A stretch of DNA of 64,000 nt from an uncultured Anaeromusa sp. (GCF_963676855.1 NZ_OY781460.1:248001-312000), one strand, 5' to 3'; numbered from the stretch's first letter, positions 17,009 to 26,228 are shown. The notes: a model not told the origin generated them from the sequence alone. Translations and numbers: made by a program.

Positions 17009-17104
17009 CGTCGTTCCTCCATTGCTTATAAATAAAAGAGAGTTGACAGGAGGATACCATGACACACTCCTCCTGTCAACCCTACTCTGCCTCTAGAACC
17101 GCAA

Positions 17105-19021
17105 TCAGCTGCCGCTCTTGGTCAAGCCGTACTTTTTAAGGTAACGATACAGTGTCACCCGGCTGACATCCAACATATTCGCCAAACGGCTGATATTGCC
17201 GCCTGCCGTCTGCCAAGCCTTGACAAAGATCGCCCGGTCTTCTTTCCACTCGTTGCCAAAAGCCGGTTCTGTTACCATCTTAATATCTCCAGGCTGAATC
17301 TCATTGCTTTCCGTATGGAAGAAGGCATGCTCCACGGCCACCTGTAATTGCTTGATATTGCCGGGCCACTCGTAATTGAGAAGCGCTTCAATCGCATCTT
17401 CACGGAATGTTTTTTCCGGCAAATGATGCTGTTCCGCCAGTTCTTGAATAATATGGCTGGCGATAAGAGGAATATCTTCCCGCCGCAAACGCAGCGGCGG
17501 AATGCGGATCGTGTGTTTCGCCAATACTTCATACAGCTCGTATAAGAAGGCGCCACGCTCGCTCAAGCGTTTGAGATCGCTGTCACAAGAAGCAATCAAA
17601 CGTACATCGAAGGAGCGGGAAATGGCTTCTCCGTTGCGGTGGAAAATACCACTTTGCATAGCTGCAAACAGCCGCTGCGCCACTTGCATCGGCATTTTTT
17701 CAATTTCATCCAAAAACAGTGTGCCGCCATTAGCCAATTCCAGCTTGCCCGGACGTCCGTCTCCTTCAGGCGAGCCAAAACCAAAGAGCTCATTTTCTAA
17801 TACCTCCGACGGCAAATCGCCGCATTTTACGGAGATGAGCGGTCCTGCCGCCCGTGGGCTGGCTTGGTGCATACCGTGAGCCAAGCGTTCTTTTCCAGAG
17901 CCAGGCTCGCCTTGCAGCATAACGTGGTACGTGTTACGCGCCAAGCGCGCAGCACGGTCCTTCATAGCCGTAAAGTTCACCGTCTGTCCCACCATGCTGG
18001 ACAAATTGTATCTGGCGCTAAAACCTACCGCATGCGCTACAAGAGTCCGCAAGTCTTCGATCGGCAACGACAAAGCGACCACGCTGCCTACATCCTGCTC
18101 GTCACCGCGCTCCATCGGTACAATGGTAGTAATATCCTCATAAGTCTTGCTGTTGGTAATCCAGGTAACCGCCTTGTTGTAAGACGGAATGCCCTGGAAG
18201 CCCTTATAAATTGGCGTATGTTTGTAATTCAGCAAGACATTTTCCAAATTCGGCGGTTCTTCTTCTCTGGCCTGAATGCCCAGTTCGCCTAGACGGCTCT
18301 GACCCAACCGGTTTGCATAGGTCACTTCCCCGCCAGCTTGAATCTGGTACACCGCAAAAGAAGCAGCATCCAAAATTGCATTTTTCGCTGCCAAACGGTG
18401 TTGAACCTGCAAATAGCTTTCCAGAGCATATTTCAAGCCCAACACAGTAGACACCAGTGCGTCATACGGCAATGGTTCACGATCCGCCGCCACCAACGCC
18501 AGAATGTACTGCATCCGTCCACCTGCCATAACCGGCGCCGAACAAGCGTCGCTGTTTTGGCATTCCCGAATCCACATTTCCGGTCCGAAGAGCAAAAAGG
18601 GAACTTGGTGTTCATAGGCGATACTAATGCTAGAGGTGCCTATATCTTTAGGAGACAGCCTTGTGCCTGGGGTATCAATCGTAGAAATTTGATAAAAAGG
18701 CATAGCATAGCTACGCAGCACATAGCATTCTTCATCCAAAAGAAGCAAGCTTAGGTTGTGGTTCGTGAAAAATTCCCGCACCGTTTGGTAATATTCATCT
18801 ACATACTGAATGGCTGCCTGATGACGCCCTTGGCGCAAGCGAAACTCCTCTTTACCAAGGCGAGGCAGCCCCTCCAATCGAGCTGAGCCTACTTTCCAGT
18901 CGCGGCTCTTCTGCCAAGATTCCGACACATACGGATGCACATTAGCATCCATAACGCCTTCTTCCATAAATTTACGATAGTATATTTCTAATTTTTCTTT
19001 ACTCCGTTTTTCACGAATCAT
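17105..19021 (-). CDS. AcoR-like enhancer-binding regulator without the GAFTGA loop
   Basis: The 638-residue protein has an N-terminal sensor part with a GAF-like domain (to about residue 215), a PAS-like domain (about 215-330), an AAA+ domain and a Fis-type HTH (VSRVTLYRYLKKYGL) at the end. Walker A (GEPGSGKERL, about residue 372) and Walker B (GTLFLDEIEKMP) are present. Where activators carry GAFTGA, this protein has ELFGFGSPEGDGRPGK, a shortened loop. GAFTGA is the sigma-54 contact, so this protein may not open sigma-54 promoters and may act as a repressor or with another sigma factor, as TyrR does. The ATG at 19021 has GGAGG. I saw no -24/-12 promoter nearby. Confidence 0.9.
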   Translation of the reverse strand: MIREKRSKEKLEIYYRKFMEEGVMDANVHPYVSESWQKSRDWKVGSARLEGLPRLGKEEFRLRQGRHQAAIQYVDEYYQTVREFFTNHNLSLLLLDEECYVLRSYAMPFYQISTIDTPGTRLSPKDIGTSSISIAYEHQVPFLLFGPEMWIRECQNSDACSAPVMAGGRMQYILALVAADREPLPYDALVSTVLGLKYALESYLQVQHRLAAKNAILDAASFAVYQIQAGGEVTYANRLGQSRLGELGIQAREEEPPNLENVLLNYKHTPIYKGFQGIPSYNKAVTWITNSKTYEDITTIVPMERGDEQDVGSVVALSLPIEDLRTLVAHAVGFSARYNLSSMVGQTVNFTAMKDRAARLARNTYHVMLQGEPGSGKERLAHGMHQASPRAAGPLISVKCGDLPSEVLENELFGFGSPEGDGRPGKLELANGGTLFLDEIEKMPMQVAQRLFAAMQSGIFHRNGEAISRSFDVRLIASCDSDLKRLSERGAFLYELYEVLAKHTIRIPPLRLRREDIPLIASHIIQELAEQHHLPEKTFREDAIEALLNYEWPGNIKQLQVAVEHAFFHTESNEIQPGDIKMVTEPAFGNEWKEDRAIFVKAWQTAGGNISRLANMLDVSRVTLYRYLKKYGLTKSGS

Positions 19022-19218
19022 GGTTTTCCTCCGTTTCACGCCTTTCTTTGACCGCACTGCTCACTTTACAAACAGCCGCTCTTTCATGGCGGAAAAATCT
19101 AACAATTTACATTGTACAGCACTTTTTGTAAAAATACAAGCATATCCGAGGTCAATTCGTAACTTCCAGAAAAACCCCTACAGCCTTTTTCCCACAACTA
19201 TACAATTCAGAAGAAAAG

Positions 19219-19244
19219 CAGCCTGCGCCGCAAAGCGCAGGCTG
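19219..19244 (-). terminator. Terminator of the NYN-domain gene
   Basis: 10-bp perfect arms (cagcctgcgc) with a 6-nt loop, followed by GCTTTTCTT on the minus strand. Confidence 0.75.
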
Positions 19245-19253
19245 TACAATTGT

Positions 19254-20069
19254 TCAATTTTCTTTAGCCAATTCCACTTTTACCAAAAAGCAGGTCCCCT
19301 GCCGTTCCAGTCGAAAAAGGCGCGGATACTTCTTTAAAAACTTGGATAGTTGCTTTCCCTGCCCAGCCGGCAATGCAAAATCTTCCTGTTCTTCCTTGAG
19401 GCGCTGCCCCAGCACGGAGCCGCCCACCCAATCCTGTTTCGTTTCTTCTTTGAGACGCAAATACATATCGATGATTTGCGCCATGGGCCGCTGCACTTCT
19501 TCTGCCAGCTCCCCTACCGCCGTGCGAAGTTCTCGCCGTTCTTTGCTTCGCCCCGCCAGCTCCGGCACCGTCCGCGCCGCTACGGATTTGCTTTTTTTAT
19601 CCGGCGCTTCAAAAAAAGCGGTATATGCACTGCGCAAGCTCTCTTTAACCAGCATATGCCCGGCACCGTAAATCGGCACCCCTTTTTCTCGCACCCGCAA
19701 TGCCAGAAAGCGAAAATCCGAATCATTAGAAACGATAACCAGCGCATGCACATTGCCAAGGAACACTAGCTCCATGGCCTCAATCGCCAACGCAATATCC
19801 GCCGTATTTTTACCGCTGGTTCCGGCGGGAGTATGCACAACCGAAACCCCGTTTTCCATAGTAAAGTTCCGCCATTCGCTACGCGTCAAATCTAAATGCG
19901 ACCAGTCGGCATACGCGCGACAAAGAATAACTTCTCCCAGCTCTGCCGCTTTCAGCAAAGCAAACCGTGCTAAGTCCAAATGTATATTTTCTGCGTCAAA
20001 CAGCACAGCCACTCGCTGCTGCCGATGCCGCCGCCATTGAAGCGTACTTGTTAGAACATTAATTCCCAT
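19254..20069 (-). CDS. NYN-domain RNase-like protein with a LOTUS-type C terminus
   Basis: The 271-residue protein starts with the NYN (PIN-like) domain: RVAVLFDAENIHLDLARF, then GKNTADIALAIEAMEL and VIVSNDSDFRFLALRVREKG. These give the four acidic residues of a metal-dependent nuclease. Residues about 185-271 (QDWVGGSVLGQRLKE, GKQLSKFLKKYPRLFRL) look like an OST-HTH/LOTUS RNA-binding module, the usual partner of NYN in the LabA/DUF88 family. The protein probably cuts or handles RNA. A -10 element TATAAT with upstream TG at 20105-20110 could drive it. Confidence 0.88.
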   Translation of the reverse strand: MGINVLTSTLQWRRHRQQRVAVLFDAENIHLDLARFALLKAAELGEVILCRAYADWSHLDLTRSEWRNFTMENGVSVVHTPAGTSGKNTADIALAIEAMELVFLGNVHALVIVSNDSDFRFLALRVREKGVPIYGAGHMLVKESLRSAYTAFFEAPDKKSKSVAARTVPELAGRSKERRELRTAVGELAEEVQRPMAQIIDMYLRLKEETKQDWVGGSVLGQRLKEEQEDFALPAGQGKQLSKFLKKYPRLFRLERQGTCFLVKVELAKEN

Positions 20070-20104
20070 TTCGGTCTTCCTCTCTTTTGGTGCCTTCCGG
20101 AACT

Positions 20105-20114
20105 ATTATACCAG
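20105..20114 (-). promoter_or_regulatory. Extended -10 promoter element
   Basis: On the minus strand TGGTATAAT lies about 35 nt upstream of the NYN gene start; no good -35 at normal distance, as expected for an extended -10 promoter. Confidence 0.45.
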
Positions 20115-20150
20115 AGTACACCCGTTGAGGCTACGGAACCGAGAAGACAG

Positions 20151-21551
20151 CTACCATTCTGTATGAAAAAAGCCTGGACGATCTACGCGTTCATAGGTGT
20201 GTGCGCCGAAATAATCACGCTGCGCCTGCAGAAGATTCGCCGGTGAAGAAGCCCGGCGATACCCATCATAGTAAGCTAGGGACGCCCCCATTACCGGAAC
20301 CGCCAGCCCCCGCTCCACAGCATCGCTTACCAGCAAACGCCATTCATGCTGTCCTCTGCCAAAAGCCGTCACAAAGCGAGGCGCCAACAGCAAGTTTTTC
20401 AAATCTGGCTGTGCTTGATAAACAGCCGCAATGTCTTCTAAAATGCGCGCCCTCACAATACAACCAGCCCGCCAAACCAATGCCACTTTCGCCAAATCCA
20501 TTTCCCAGCCGTACCCTTGACGCGCGGCTTGCAGCAAAGCGAACCCTTGCGCATAGCAGCACAGCTTAGACAAAAACAACGCTTCTTTCAAACGACGTCC
20601 GGCATTTTCGCCGTCCCCAATGGCCCAAGTCCCGGTGCCGGGAAGTTCCTGCGCCGCAATCACTCTTTCTTCCTTTAATTGGGATAAATACCTGGCAAAA
20701 ACTGCTTCGGTAATGGCTGGTACCGGTACGCCCAACTCCAATGCCGCTTGACTCGTCCACTGCCCGGTCCCTTTTTGAGCCGCCTTATCCAAAATCAGAT
20801 TCACCAGCGCTTTGCCAGTATCCTTGTCCTTGCGCCGCAGCACCGCCGCCGTAATCTCAATAAGATACGAACTAAGAATGCCTTTGTTCCACTTCTCAAA
20901 TAGCGCTGCTTGCTCCGTCTCCCCTAAGTGCAAGGCTTCCTTCATGTAAAAATAGCTTTCTGCAATCAACTGCATATCTGCATATTCAATACCGTTGTGG
21001 ACCATTTTTACAAAATGACCGGCACCGCCGCTGCCGAAATACGCACAACAAGGCGTGCCATCCTCCGCCTGCGCCGCCATACGCTTTAAAAGCGGAGCTA
21101 CCGTCGTATAGGCCAAAGCATCCCCGCCAGCCATCAAGCTAGGTCCCCGCAGGGCTCCTTCTTCGCCGCCGGAGACGCCCAACCCCAAATAACGAATGCC
21201 GACATCAGCCATTTGTTCTTCTCGGCGCTGGGTATCCCGGTAATGCGAATTCCCTCCGTCAATTAGAATATCGCCTTCATCCAAAAGAGGCGCAAGTTGA
21301 GTCAGCATGGAATCAACCGCTTCACCGGCTTTGACCATCAACAGAATGCGTCGCGGACGTTCCAGCATACTGGTCAGTTCTTCCAAGGAAGCCGCACCTC
21401 CTAAAGGAAGCTTCGCGCCTTTCTCTAAAAGAGCCGCCACCTTATCCGCTGTCCGATTGTATACAGCTACAGGTACACCCTTCCCCGCCAAATTCAACGC
21501 CAAATTCTGTCCCATTACGGCCAAGCCAATCAAGCCAATTTGATACTTCAT
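20151..21551 (-). CDS. gnd: 6-phosphogluconate dehydrogenase (decarboxylating)
   Basis: This oxidative pentose-phosphate enzyme converts 6-phosphogluconate to ribulose 5-phosphate with NADP. The 466-residue length is standard. The N-terminal Rossmann motif is GLAVMGQNLALNLAGKG with VYNRT. The substrate and catalytic segments YLGLGVSGGEEGALRGPSLM and GHFVKMVHNGIEYADMQLI are intact, including the catalytic Lys. The C-terminal tail reaches HTYERVD as in the homodimeric long-chain form. It is transcribed alone, with GGGGGAG before the ATG, and is divergent from the small siroheme reductase gene. Confidence 0.96.
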   Translation of the reverse strand: MKYQIGLIGLAVMGQNLALNLAGKGVPVAVYNRTADKVAALLEKGAKLPLGGAASLEELTSMLERPRRILLMVKAGEAVDSMLTQLAPLLDEGDILIDGGNSHYRDTQRREEQMADVGIRYLGLGVSGGEEGALRGPSLMAGGDALAYTTVAPLLKRMAAQAEDGTPCCAYFGSGGAGHFVKMVHNGIEYADMQLIAESYFYMKEALHLGETEQAALFEKWNKGILSSYLIEITAAVLRRKDKDTGKALVNLILDKAAQKGTGQWTSQAALELGVPVPAITEAVFARYLSQLKEERVIAAQELPGTGTWAIGDGENAGRRLKEALFLSKLCCYAQGFALLQAARQGYGWEMDLAKVALVWRAGCIVRARILEDIAAVYQAQPDLKNLLLAPRFVTAFGRGQHEWRLLVSDAVERGLAVPVMGASLAYYDGYRRASSPANLLQAQRDYFGAHTYERVDRPGFFHTEW

Positions 21552-21619
21552 CTTGCCACTCCCCCTTCTACCGCATGTACTTACCCACTATTTCGCCTTT
21601 TCCCTTAAAACACCTTTTT

Positions 21620-21663
21620 TGTGACATAGCTCACAGCAAGCTTTGACAGGGCGTGGTATGCTA
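21620..21663 (+). promoter_or_regulatory. CRP/FNR-family box and -10 element
   Basis: TGTGACATAGCTCACA (21620-21635) is a perfect TGTGA-N6-TCACA palindrome. TATGCT at 21658-21663 lies where a -10 would be if the box centre is at about -41.5, the class II activation position. A TTGACA at 21643 has no well-placed -10 partner. The site is upstream of the siroheme reductase gene. Confidence 0.75.
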
Positions 21664-21695
21664 CAATTATTTTCAACAATAAAAGGAGGTCCACT

Positions 21696-22358
21696 ATGTC
21701 CAAAATACTCAGCCAGCTTCCTTTTCTCAAAAATCGTGTGAAATTCCCTGTCACGCCGCATATCGCTGGCGGCTTGACAACGCCGGAGCAACTGCGCGCC
21801 ATTGCCGACGCAGCAGAAGCCCATCAGGCCGATCTTAAAATTGTCGGTAACAGCATTACCCTCTTGGGCGTCAAAATCGCCGACGGAGAAAAAGTCATTA
21901 CTGCGTTGCAGGTAGAAGGAGAAAGCTTCATCGCCAAAGCTGTGCGCGGCGTCACAATCTGTCCCGGCAAGCCCCATTGTCCCATGGCCCGTCAGGACAG
22001 CACTTCCTTGGGACTGGAAATGGACAAGCTCCATTTTGGTCGTCCCCTGCCGGGCAAGGTGCGTATTGGCCTCAGCGGTTGTCCCAACTGTTGTGCGGAA
22101 GTCTTCGTCAAAGACATTGGCTTTTACGCTGACGCCCAAGGCTTCCATCTTATCCTAGGAGGTAACGGCGGCCGCCAGGCCATTGTGGGCCGTGAAACCG
22201 CCAAAAACCTTTCCTCCGACGACTGCCTGCAAGTAACCGCTGCCATTCTTGATTTTTTCGAACAGCATGGCCAAGAAAAAGAACGCCTGCGTCAAACCAT
22301 CGAACGCGTAGGCTGGGATGCTTTCTTTAATGCTGTCCCGTTAGCTTCTAAATGCTAG
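21696..22358 (+). CDS. Small nitrite/sulfite reductase-like siroheme protein
   Basis: The 220-residue protein is a single-module member of the nitrite/sulfite reductase superfamily. It has a ferrodoxin-like half (FPVTPHIAGGLTTPEQLRAI) and the siroheme/[4Fe-4S] half with VTICPGKPHCPMA (C-x5-C) and LSGCPNCCAE (C-x3-C), which supplies the four cluster ligands. It is far shorter than assimilatory or dissimilatory enzymes (two modules), so it is of the low-molecular-weight sulfite reductase type. The electron donor and true substrate are unknown. The gene stands alone behind a CRP/FNR box and ends at a shared terminator. Confidence 0.87.
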   Translation: MSKILSQLPFLKNRVKFPVTPHIAGGLTTPEQLRAIADAAEAHQADLKIVGNSITLLGVKIADGEKVITALQVEGESFIAKAVRGVTICPGKPHCPMARQDSTSLGLEMDKLHFGRPLPGKVRIGLSGCPNCCAEVFVKDIGFYADAQGFHLILGGNGGRQAIVGRETAKNLSSDDCLQVTAAILDFFEQHGQEKERLRQTIERVGWDAFFNAVPLASKC

Positions 22359-22420
22359 AACCGAACGTCACGGGAGAATGAGCACGCTTCACACAGAGAA
22401 AACAGAGCGAAGTTATTAAA
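22358..22420 (+). repeat. Degenerate intergenic repeat, copy 4
   Basis: Contains accgaacgtcacggga and cacacagagaaaacagag, related to the copies at 11262 and 16024. It lies between the reductase stop and the terminator. Confidence 0.4.
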
Positions 22421-22459
22421 AAAGGAGCGAAAACGACTCACGTCGTTTCCGCTCCTTTT
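22420..22459. terminator. Bidirectional terminator overlapping the 3' end of the FliK-like gene
   Basis: Stem ggagcgaaaacgac with one mismatch, 4-nt loop, A and T tracts at the two ends; it includes the stop codon of the minus-strand gene. Confidence 0.85.
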
Positions 22460-24711
22460 GTTTCTTTTTTCCCACCGCGGCTCACCCAGATATCTCCTAG
22501 TTCAAAAGGCATTTCGCCCACAGCCTGTCGCACTTCCGGCAACACTTCCCGGAAAGCTTCCGCGCCCTCTTCGCCTTCAAAACGCAGTCGTACATCTAGC
22601 GCTTTCTCGTCGTAATAGCGGAATACCACATCGACAGTTCCCATATTTTCCGTTTCCAAGCATACGCGCAGCCAGGTTTCAAATTCTCCCGTATCACGGC
22701 CCTGCGCATCTTTTTTCTGCTGATGATACAGATGCCAATACATAGGATACGGAGTGCCTTGCGGGTTAAAGAGCAAAGTGTTCGTAAAGGTCAGCAAACT
22801 GTGCTCTGTTTTGACGTCCGCCTCCCATACAGCCGGGCGCTGCAAGGAAGAAGCCAATTCACGGACCACCTCAGCCGACTTTCGCTGGGCCTGCACAGGA
22901 AGCTCATTCCATTCGCCTGCTTCCATTGTTTTTAACAGCACCCAAAATTTCGGCAAATCCGGTAAATTGCTTTTCAACGCCGTCTGCGCCACATCCGGCG
23001 GCACCTGCGCGCCAAATTGTCGCACCGTCCGTTCTAACAGCAAAGTCTGAGCCGGATCTCCCTGTACCTTGGCCTGCCATTGCTGCAGCAGCTGCGTTAA
23101 TTCGCCCTCTGCTTGTCCTTGGCGGCTGGCCAATTGGCTAATTAAAACCAAGAGCCGTTGCGCCGTCTGCGCTGCTCCATCTGCACCGCCAGCGGGCGCT
23201 TGCGCTCCAGCTTGGCGCAAAAACAAAAGGGTTTGACTTTGGGGAGCTTCTTCGGACAACTGCGTAAACAAGTTTCCCATGTTGCGCAGCTGTTCTGCAG
23301 ATCCATCCTGGGCCAGCACCTTCTGTACCAGTCTGGCCACTTCCGGTGGCAGCAGCTTAACCATACGCCCCATAGCCGCTAAAGAGCGATTGCTGTTCCC
23401 CTCCAGCCAATCTGCCGCCTCATTTAATAGATTGGCCATACGGGCTGCATCGCCGCTATTACCCAGACGTTGCTGCAAAGAAGACAGTTCCCGCGGAACT
23501 CCGTCATTATTCGCAGCTCCTTCTCCCAGCATCTCCGCCCACTGCTGCAACACATTGGGCAGTCCTTGCTGCCGAGCCAAAGACCAGATACTTTGCTGCG
23601 AACTTTCCGGCAAAAATTGTACCAATCCAAATAATTCGCCCAAATCCGGCGTTTCCCCCTGCGCTCCCCCGTTCAGCCAGGCAGCAAGCTGCCGAAATGT
23701 TTCGCCAGAAGCCTTAAATTCCTGCCGATTCAAACCTGCAGTCGCACCACTCTCAACGGTCTTGAGCAAGGCCCACAAACGGGTTCCTTCTAACACAGAG
23801 CCTTGCACGCCAGGACGCTGCAATTCCTCTGGCAGTTGACTTTGGAACGCTTGCGCCAGTTGCTGCAACACTGACTTGGCACCTTCGCTCACAGCCGAGC
23901 GTGCCCCAACTACCGTTCCATTGGCCGCATTAGCAGCCATTCCCTTAGCCATAGCAGCATCAGAATTCTTGCTAGCCTCTTGTAGCGCCGCGCCGATCCC
24001 TTCTTCCTGAGTCAACGCTTTCATCACTGCCAACAGTGCTTCGTTGCTCTGAGACATTTGCTTAAAAGCCGCGGCCGTTGAAGCAGCAGATGTGAGAGGG
24101 GCTCCTGGTTCCGGTGCGCTTCCGCCAGTTCCGTTGCCGCCAAGCATTTTGGCAGTCAATTGCTGCACCAGTTGTGTCAACTCTTTGTCCAAAGGCGTCT
24201 GTCGTCCATTGATGTCTTGGACTAAAGAAGCCAGTTTTGCCGCTATATCTCCCGGCGAAGCAGACAAAGTCTCCTTAAAAGCGCTCAGCAAACGATCCAC
24301 CAGTTGCTTGACGCCTTCGCCACCTTCCTCTTTAAGTGTCGCGCCTTCGCTCAGCGCATTCGCCAAACGCGATAATAAATCCGCCGCCTGACGGGGCGAC
24401 GTCAGCATGGCGTTGATTCCTTCGGGAACGACTTTCTGCGCCTGCGTATACTGTTCCAAGATAGCTTCCACCGCTTTGCGAACTTCCGCCGGCAAATCAG
24501 ACACATCCTGCAATTGTTCCTGCATAACACCTTGCAGCCGCTGCAACGCCGCCTTCATTTCACCGTCCGCCTGCATATCCACGCCGTCAGCGCCTACCTT
24601 AACACCGCTCTCTTGCAGCGTTGCTGTGGTCTTTGCCGCCATGGCGTCCGTATTTCCCTTGACCTGGGGCAGCCAATGCTGCATCAGTCCTTGCAAATTG
24701 CGAATTTCCAT
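22438..24711 (-). CDS. FliK-like protein with a hook-length-control-type C terminus
   Basis: The 757-residue protein is mostly Gln/Ala/Leu-rich helix with no signal peptide or membrane segment. The last 110 residues (ETWLRVCLETENMGTVDVV..., FREVLPEVRQAVGEM, DIWVS) resemble the C-terminal domain of the flagellar hook-length control protein FliK: beta strands on both sides of a Gly, then an LPxxRxA helix. A long disordered or helical ruler region in front also fits FliK. No other flagellar gene is in the window, so this is either a distant paralogue or misassigned. I used the ATG at 24711 because the upstream ATG at 24762 has no ribosome site. Confidence 0.65.
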   Translation of the reverse strand: MEIRNLQGLMQHWLPQVKGNTDAMAAKTTATLQESGVKVGADGVDMQADGEMKAALQRLQGVMQEQLQDVSDLPAEVRKAVEAILEQYTQAQKVVPEGINAMLTSPRQAADLLSRLANALSEGATLKEEGGEGVKQLVDRLLSAFKETLSASPGDIAAKLASLVQDINGRQTPLDKELTQLVQQLTAKMLGGNGTGGSAPEPGAPLTSAASTAAAFKQMSQSNEALLAVMKALTQEEGIGAALQEASKNSDAAMAKGMAANAANGTVVGARSAVSEGAKSVLQQLAQAFQSQLPEELQRPGVQGSVLEGTRLWALLKTVESGATAGLNRQEFKASGETFRQLAAWLNGGAQGETPDLGELFGLVQFLPESSQQSIWSLARQQGLPNVLQQWAEMLGEGAANNDGVPRELSSLQQRLGNSGDAARMANLLNEAADWLEGNSNRSLAAMGRMVKLLPPEVARLVQKVLAQDGSAEQLRNMGNLFTQLSEEAPQSQTLLFLRQAGAQAPAGGADGAAQTAQRLLVLISQLASRQGQAEGELTQLLQQWQAKVQGDPAQTLLLERTVRQFGAQVPPDVAQTALKSNLPDLPKFWVLLKTMEAGEWNELPVQAQRKSAEVVRELASSLQRPAVWEADVKTEHSLLTFTNTLLFNPQGTPYPMYWHLYHQQKKDAQGRDTGEFETWLRVCLETENMGTVDVVFRYYDEKALDVRLRFEGEEGAEAFREVLPEVRQAVGEMPFELGDIWVSRGGKKETKGAETT

Positions 24712-24778
24712 GGAAATCTCTCTCTTTCCTACGACCTGCTGCGTTCTCCGCAAACTATTCATGAACTATATCGTACAA

Positions 24779-24812
24779 AAAAGGGCAAAGCCTAAACCGG
24801 CTTTGCCCTTTT
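24779..24812. terminator. Terminator of lysA
   Basis: Perfect 14-bp arms (aaaagggcaaagcc) with a 6-nt loop, between lysA and the FliK-like gene on the same strand. Confidence 0.9.
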
Positions 24813-24827
24813 CTTACCATAATATCT

Positions 24828-26078
24828 TTATAGTTTTGAGAAATCCAAGGTAGCAAAATAATCATCCAGCGTTTCCGCCCGACGGATACATTTTGTTGTA
24901 CCGTCCGCCTTTAGAAGAATCTCTGCGGAACGCAACTTGCCATTATAGTTGAAGCCCATGGCATGTCCATGCGCACCGGCATCGTGAATTACCACAACGT
25001 CGCCGATATCCATCTGCGGCAACGCCCGGTCAATAGCAAACTTATCATTATTTTCACACAGCGAGCCTGTTACATCATACACATGGTCCAGCGGCTGCTG
25101 CTCCTTGCCTACTACGGTAATATGGTGATAAGAACCGTATAAGGCAGGACGCATCAGATTGGCCATGCACGCATCCAAGCCCACATAGTTTTTATAGGTT
25201 TCTTTTTTATGCAGCACCTTCGAGACCAAGTACCCGTAAGGTCCGGCAATCATACGGCCACATTCCAAGGCCAGCTTCAGCGGTGCAAGACCGGCTGGCA
25301 CAAGGATTTCCTCATACAGCTTGCGGATGCCAACGCCGACATACTCCAAATCTACCTGCTCGTCTTCCGGACGATACGGAATGCCGATGCCGCCGCCGAA
25401 GTTGATCATTTCAATGCGAATCCCTAGGGTCTCGTAGATTTCTTTGGCCAAGGTCATCATCATTCGAGCCGTCTCGATAAAGTAGTCCGGATTCAATTCA
25501 TTGGAAATAACCATAGTATGAATGCCAAAACGTGTAACGCCCTTGTCTCGCACAATACGGTAGGCTTCAAATAACTGCTCTTTGGTCAGACCGTATTTGG
25601 CGTCTTCCGGTTTGCCGATAATCGTATTTCCCGCCCGAGCGCTGCCTGGATTATAACGGAAGGACAGCAATTCCGGCAGGCCGACATGCTTTTCCAAATA
25701 TGCAATATGACTGATGTCATCTAAGTTGATGATCGCGCCCAACTCGACGGCTTTAGCATATTCCTCAGCCGGCGTATCGTTAGAAGAAAACATAATGTTT
25801 TCGCCGGTAATACCTACTTTTTCTGCCAATATCAATTCGGCGGCAGAGCTGCAATCCGCGCCCAAGCCTTCCTCTTTCAAAATCTTCAGCAGAAACGGAT
25901 TCGGAGTCGCCTTGACGGCAAAATATTCTTTAAAGGAAGGAGCCCAAGAAAATGCCGCCAAAAGACGTTTTACATTCGCACGAATGGCTGCTTCGTCATA
26001 CAAATGAAACGGTGTAGGATACTTTTGCAACATTTCGTCCAGCTGCGTCTGGGAAAATGGTAGTTTCTTCTCTGCCAT
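24828..26078 (-). CDS. lysA: Diaminopimelate decarboxylase family PLP enzyme
   Basis: The 416-residue fold-type III PLP enzyme should decarboxylate meso-diaminopimelate to lysine. The N-terminal barrel has EYFAVKATPNPFLLK with the PLP Lys, GADCSSAAEL, INFGGGIGIPY (phosphate-binding Gly loop) and ALECGRMIAGPYGYLV. The C-terminal part has GSLCENNDKFA with the catalytic Cys and GAHGHAMGFNYNGKLR. The family also contains carboxynorspermidine and other decarboxylases; sequence motifs favour DapDC but a related substrate is not excluded. The gene stands alone, with a -10 TATAAT at about 26148 on the minus strand. Confidence 0.88.
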   Translation of the reverse strand: MAEKKLPFSQTQLDEMLQKYPTPFHLYDEAAIRANVKRLLAAFSWAPSFKEYFAVKATPNPFLLKILKEEGLGADCSSAAELILAEKVGITGENIMFSSNDTPAEEYAKAVELGAIINLDDISHIAYLEKHVGLPELLSFRYNPGSARAGNTIIGKPEDAKYGLTKEQLFEAYRIVRDKGVTRFGIHTMVISNELNPDYFIETARMMMTLAKEIYETLGIRIEMINFGGGIGIPYRPEDEQVDLEYVGVGIRKLYEEILVPAGLAPLKLALECGRMIAGPYGYLVSKVLHKKETYKNYVGLDACMANLMRPALYGSYHHITVVGKEQQPLDHVYDVTGSLCENNDKFAIDRALPQMDIGDVVVIHDAGAHGHAMGFNYNGKLRSAEILLKADGTTKCIRRAETLDDYFATLDFSKL

Positions 26079-26200
26079 TGTTGTATAACCTCCTGAACCT
26101 GGTCTTTACACCATGTTTTCTTATTTTTTCATATCAGTTAACTTTCATTATAACAAAAATCATCCTCAGCTGAAAGACATTTTCAACAACCGCCAAGCTA

Positions 26201-26226
26201 AAAAGAACCGCCTACGCGGTTCTTTT
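26201..26226 (-). terminator. Terminator of the nuclease gene
   Basis: Perfect 11-bp arms (aaaagaaccgc) with ctac loop just past the stop codon. Confidence 0.88.
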
Positions 26227-26228
26227 CC

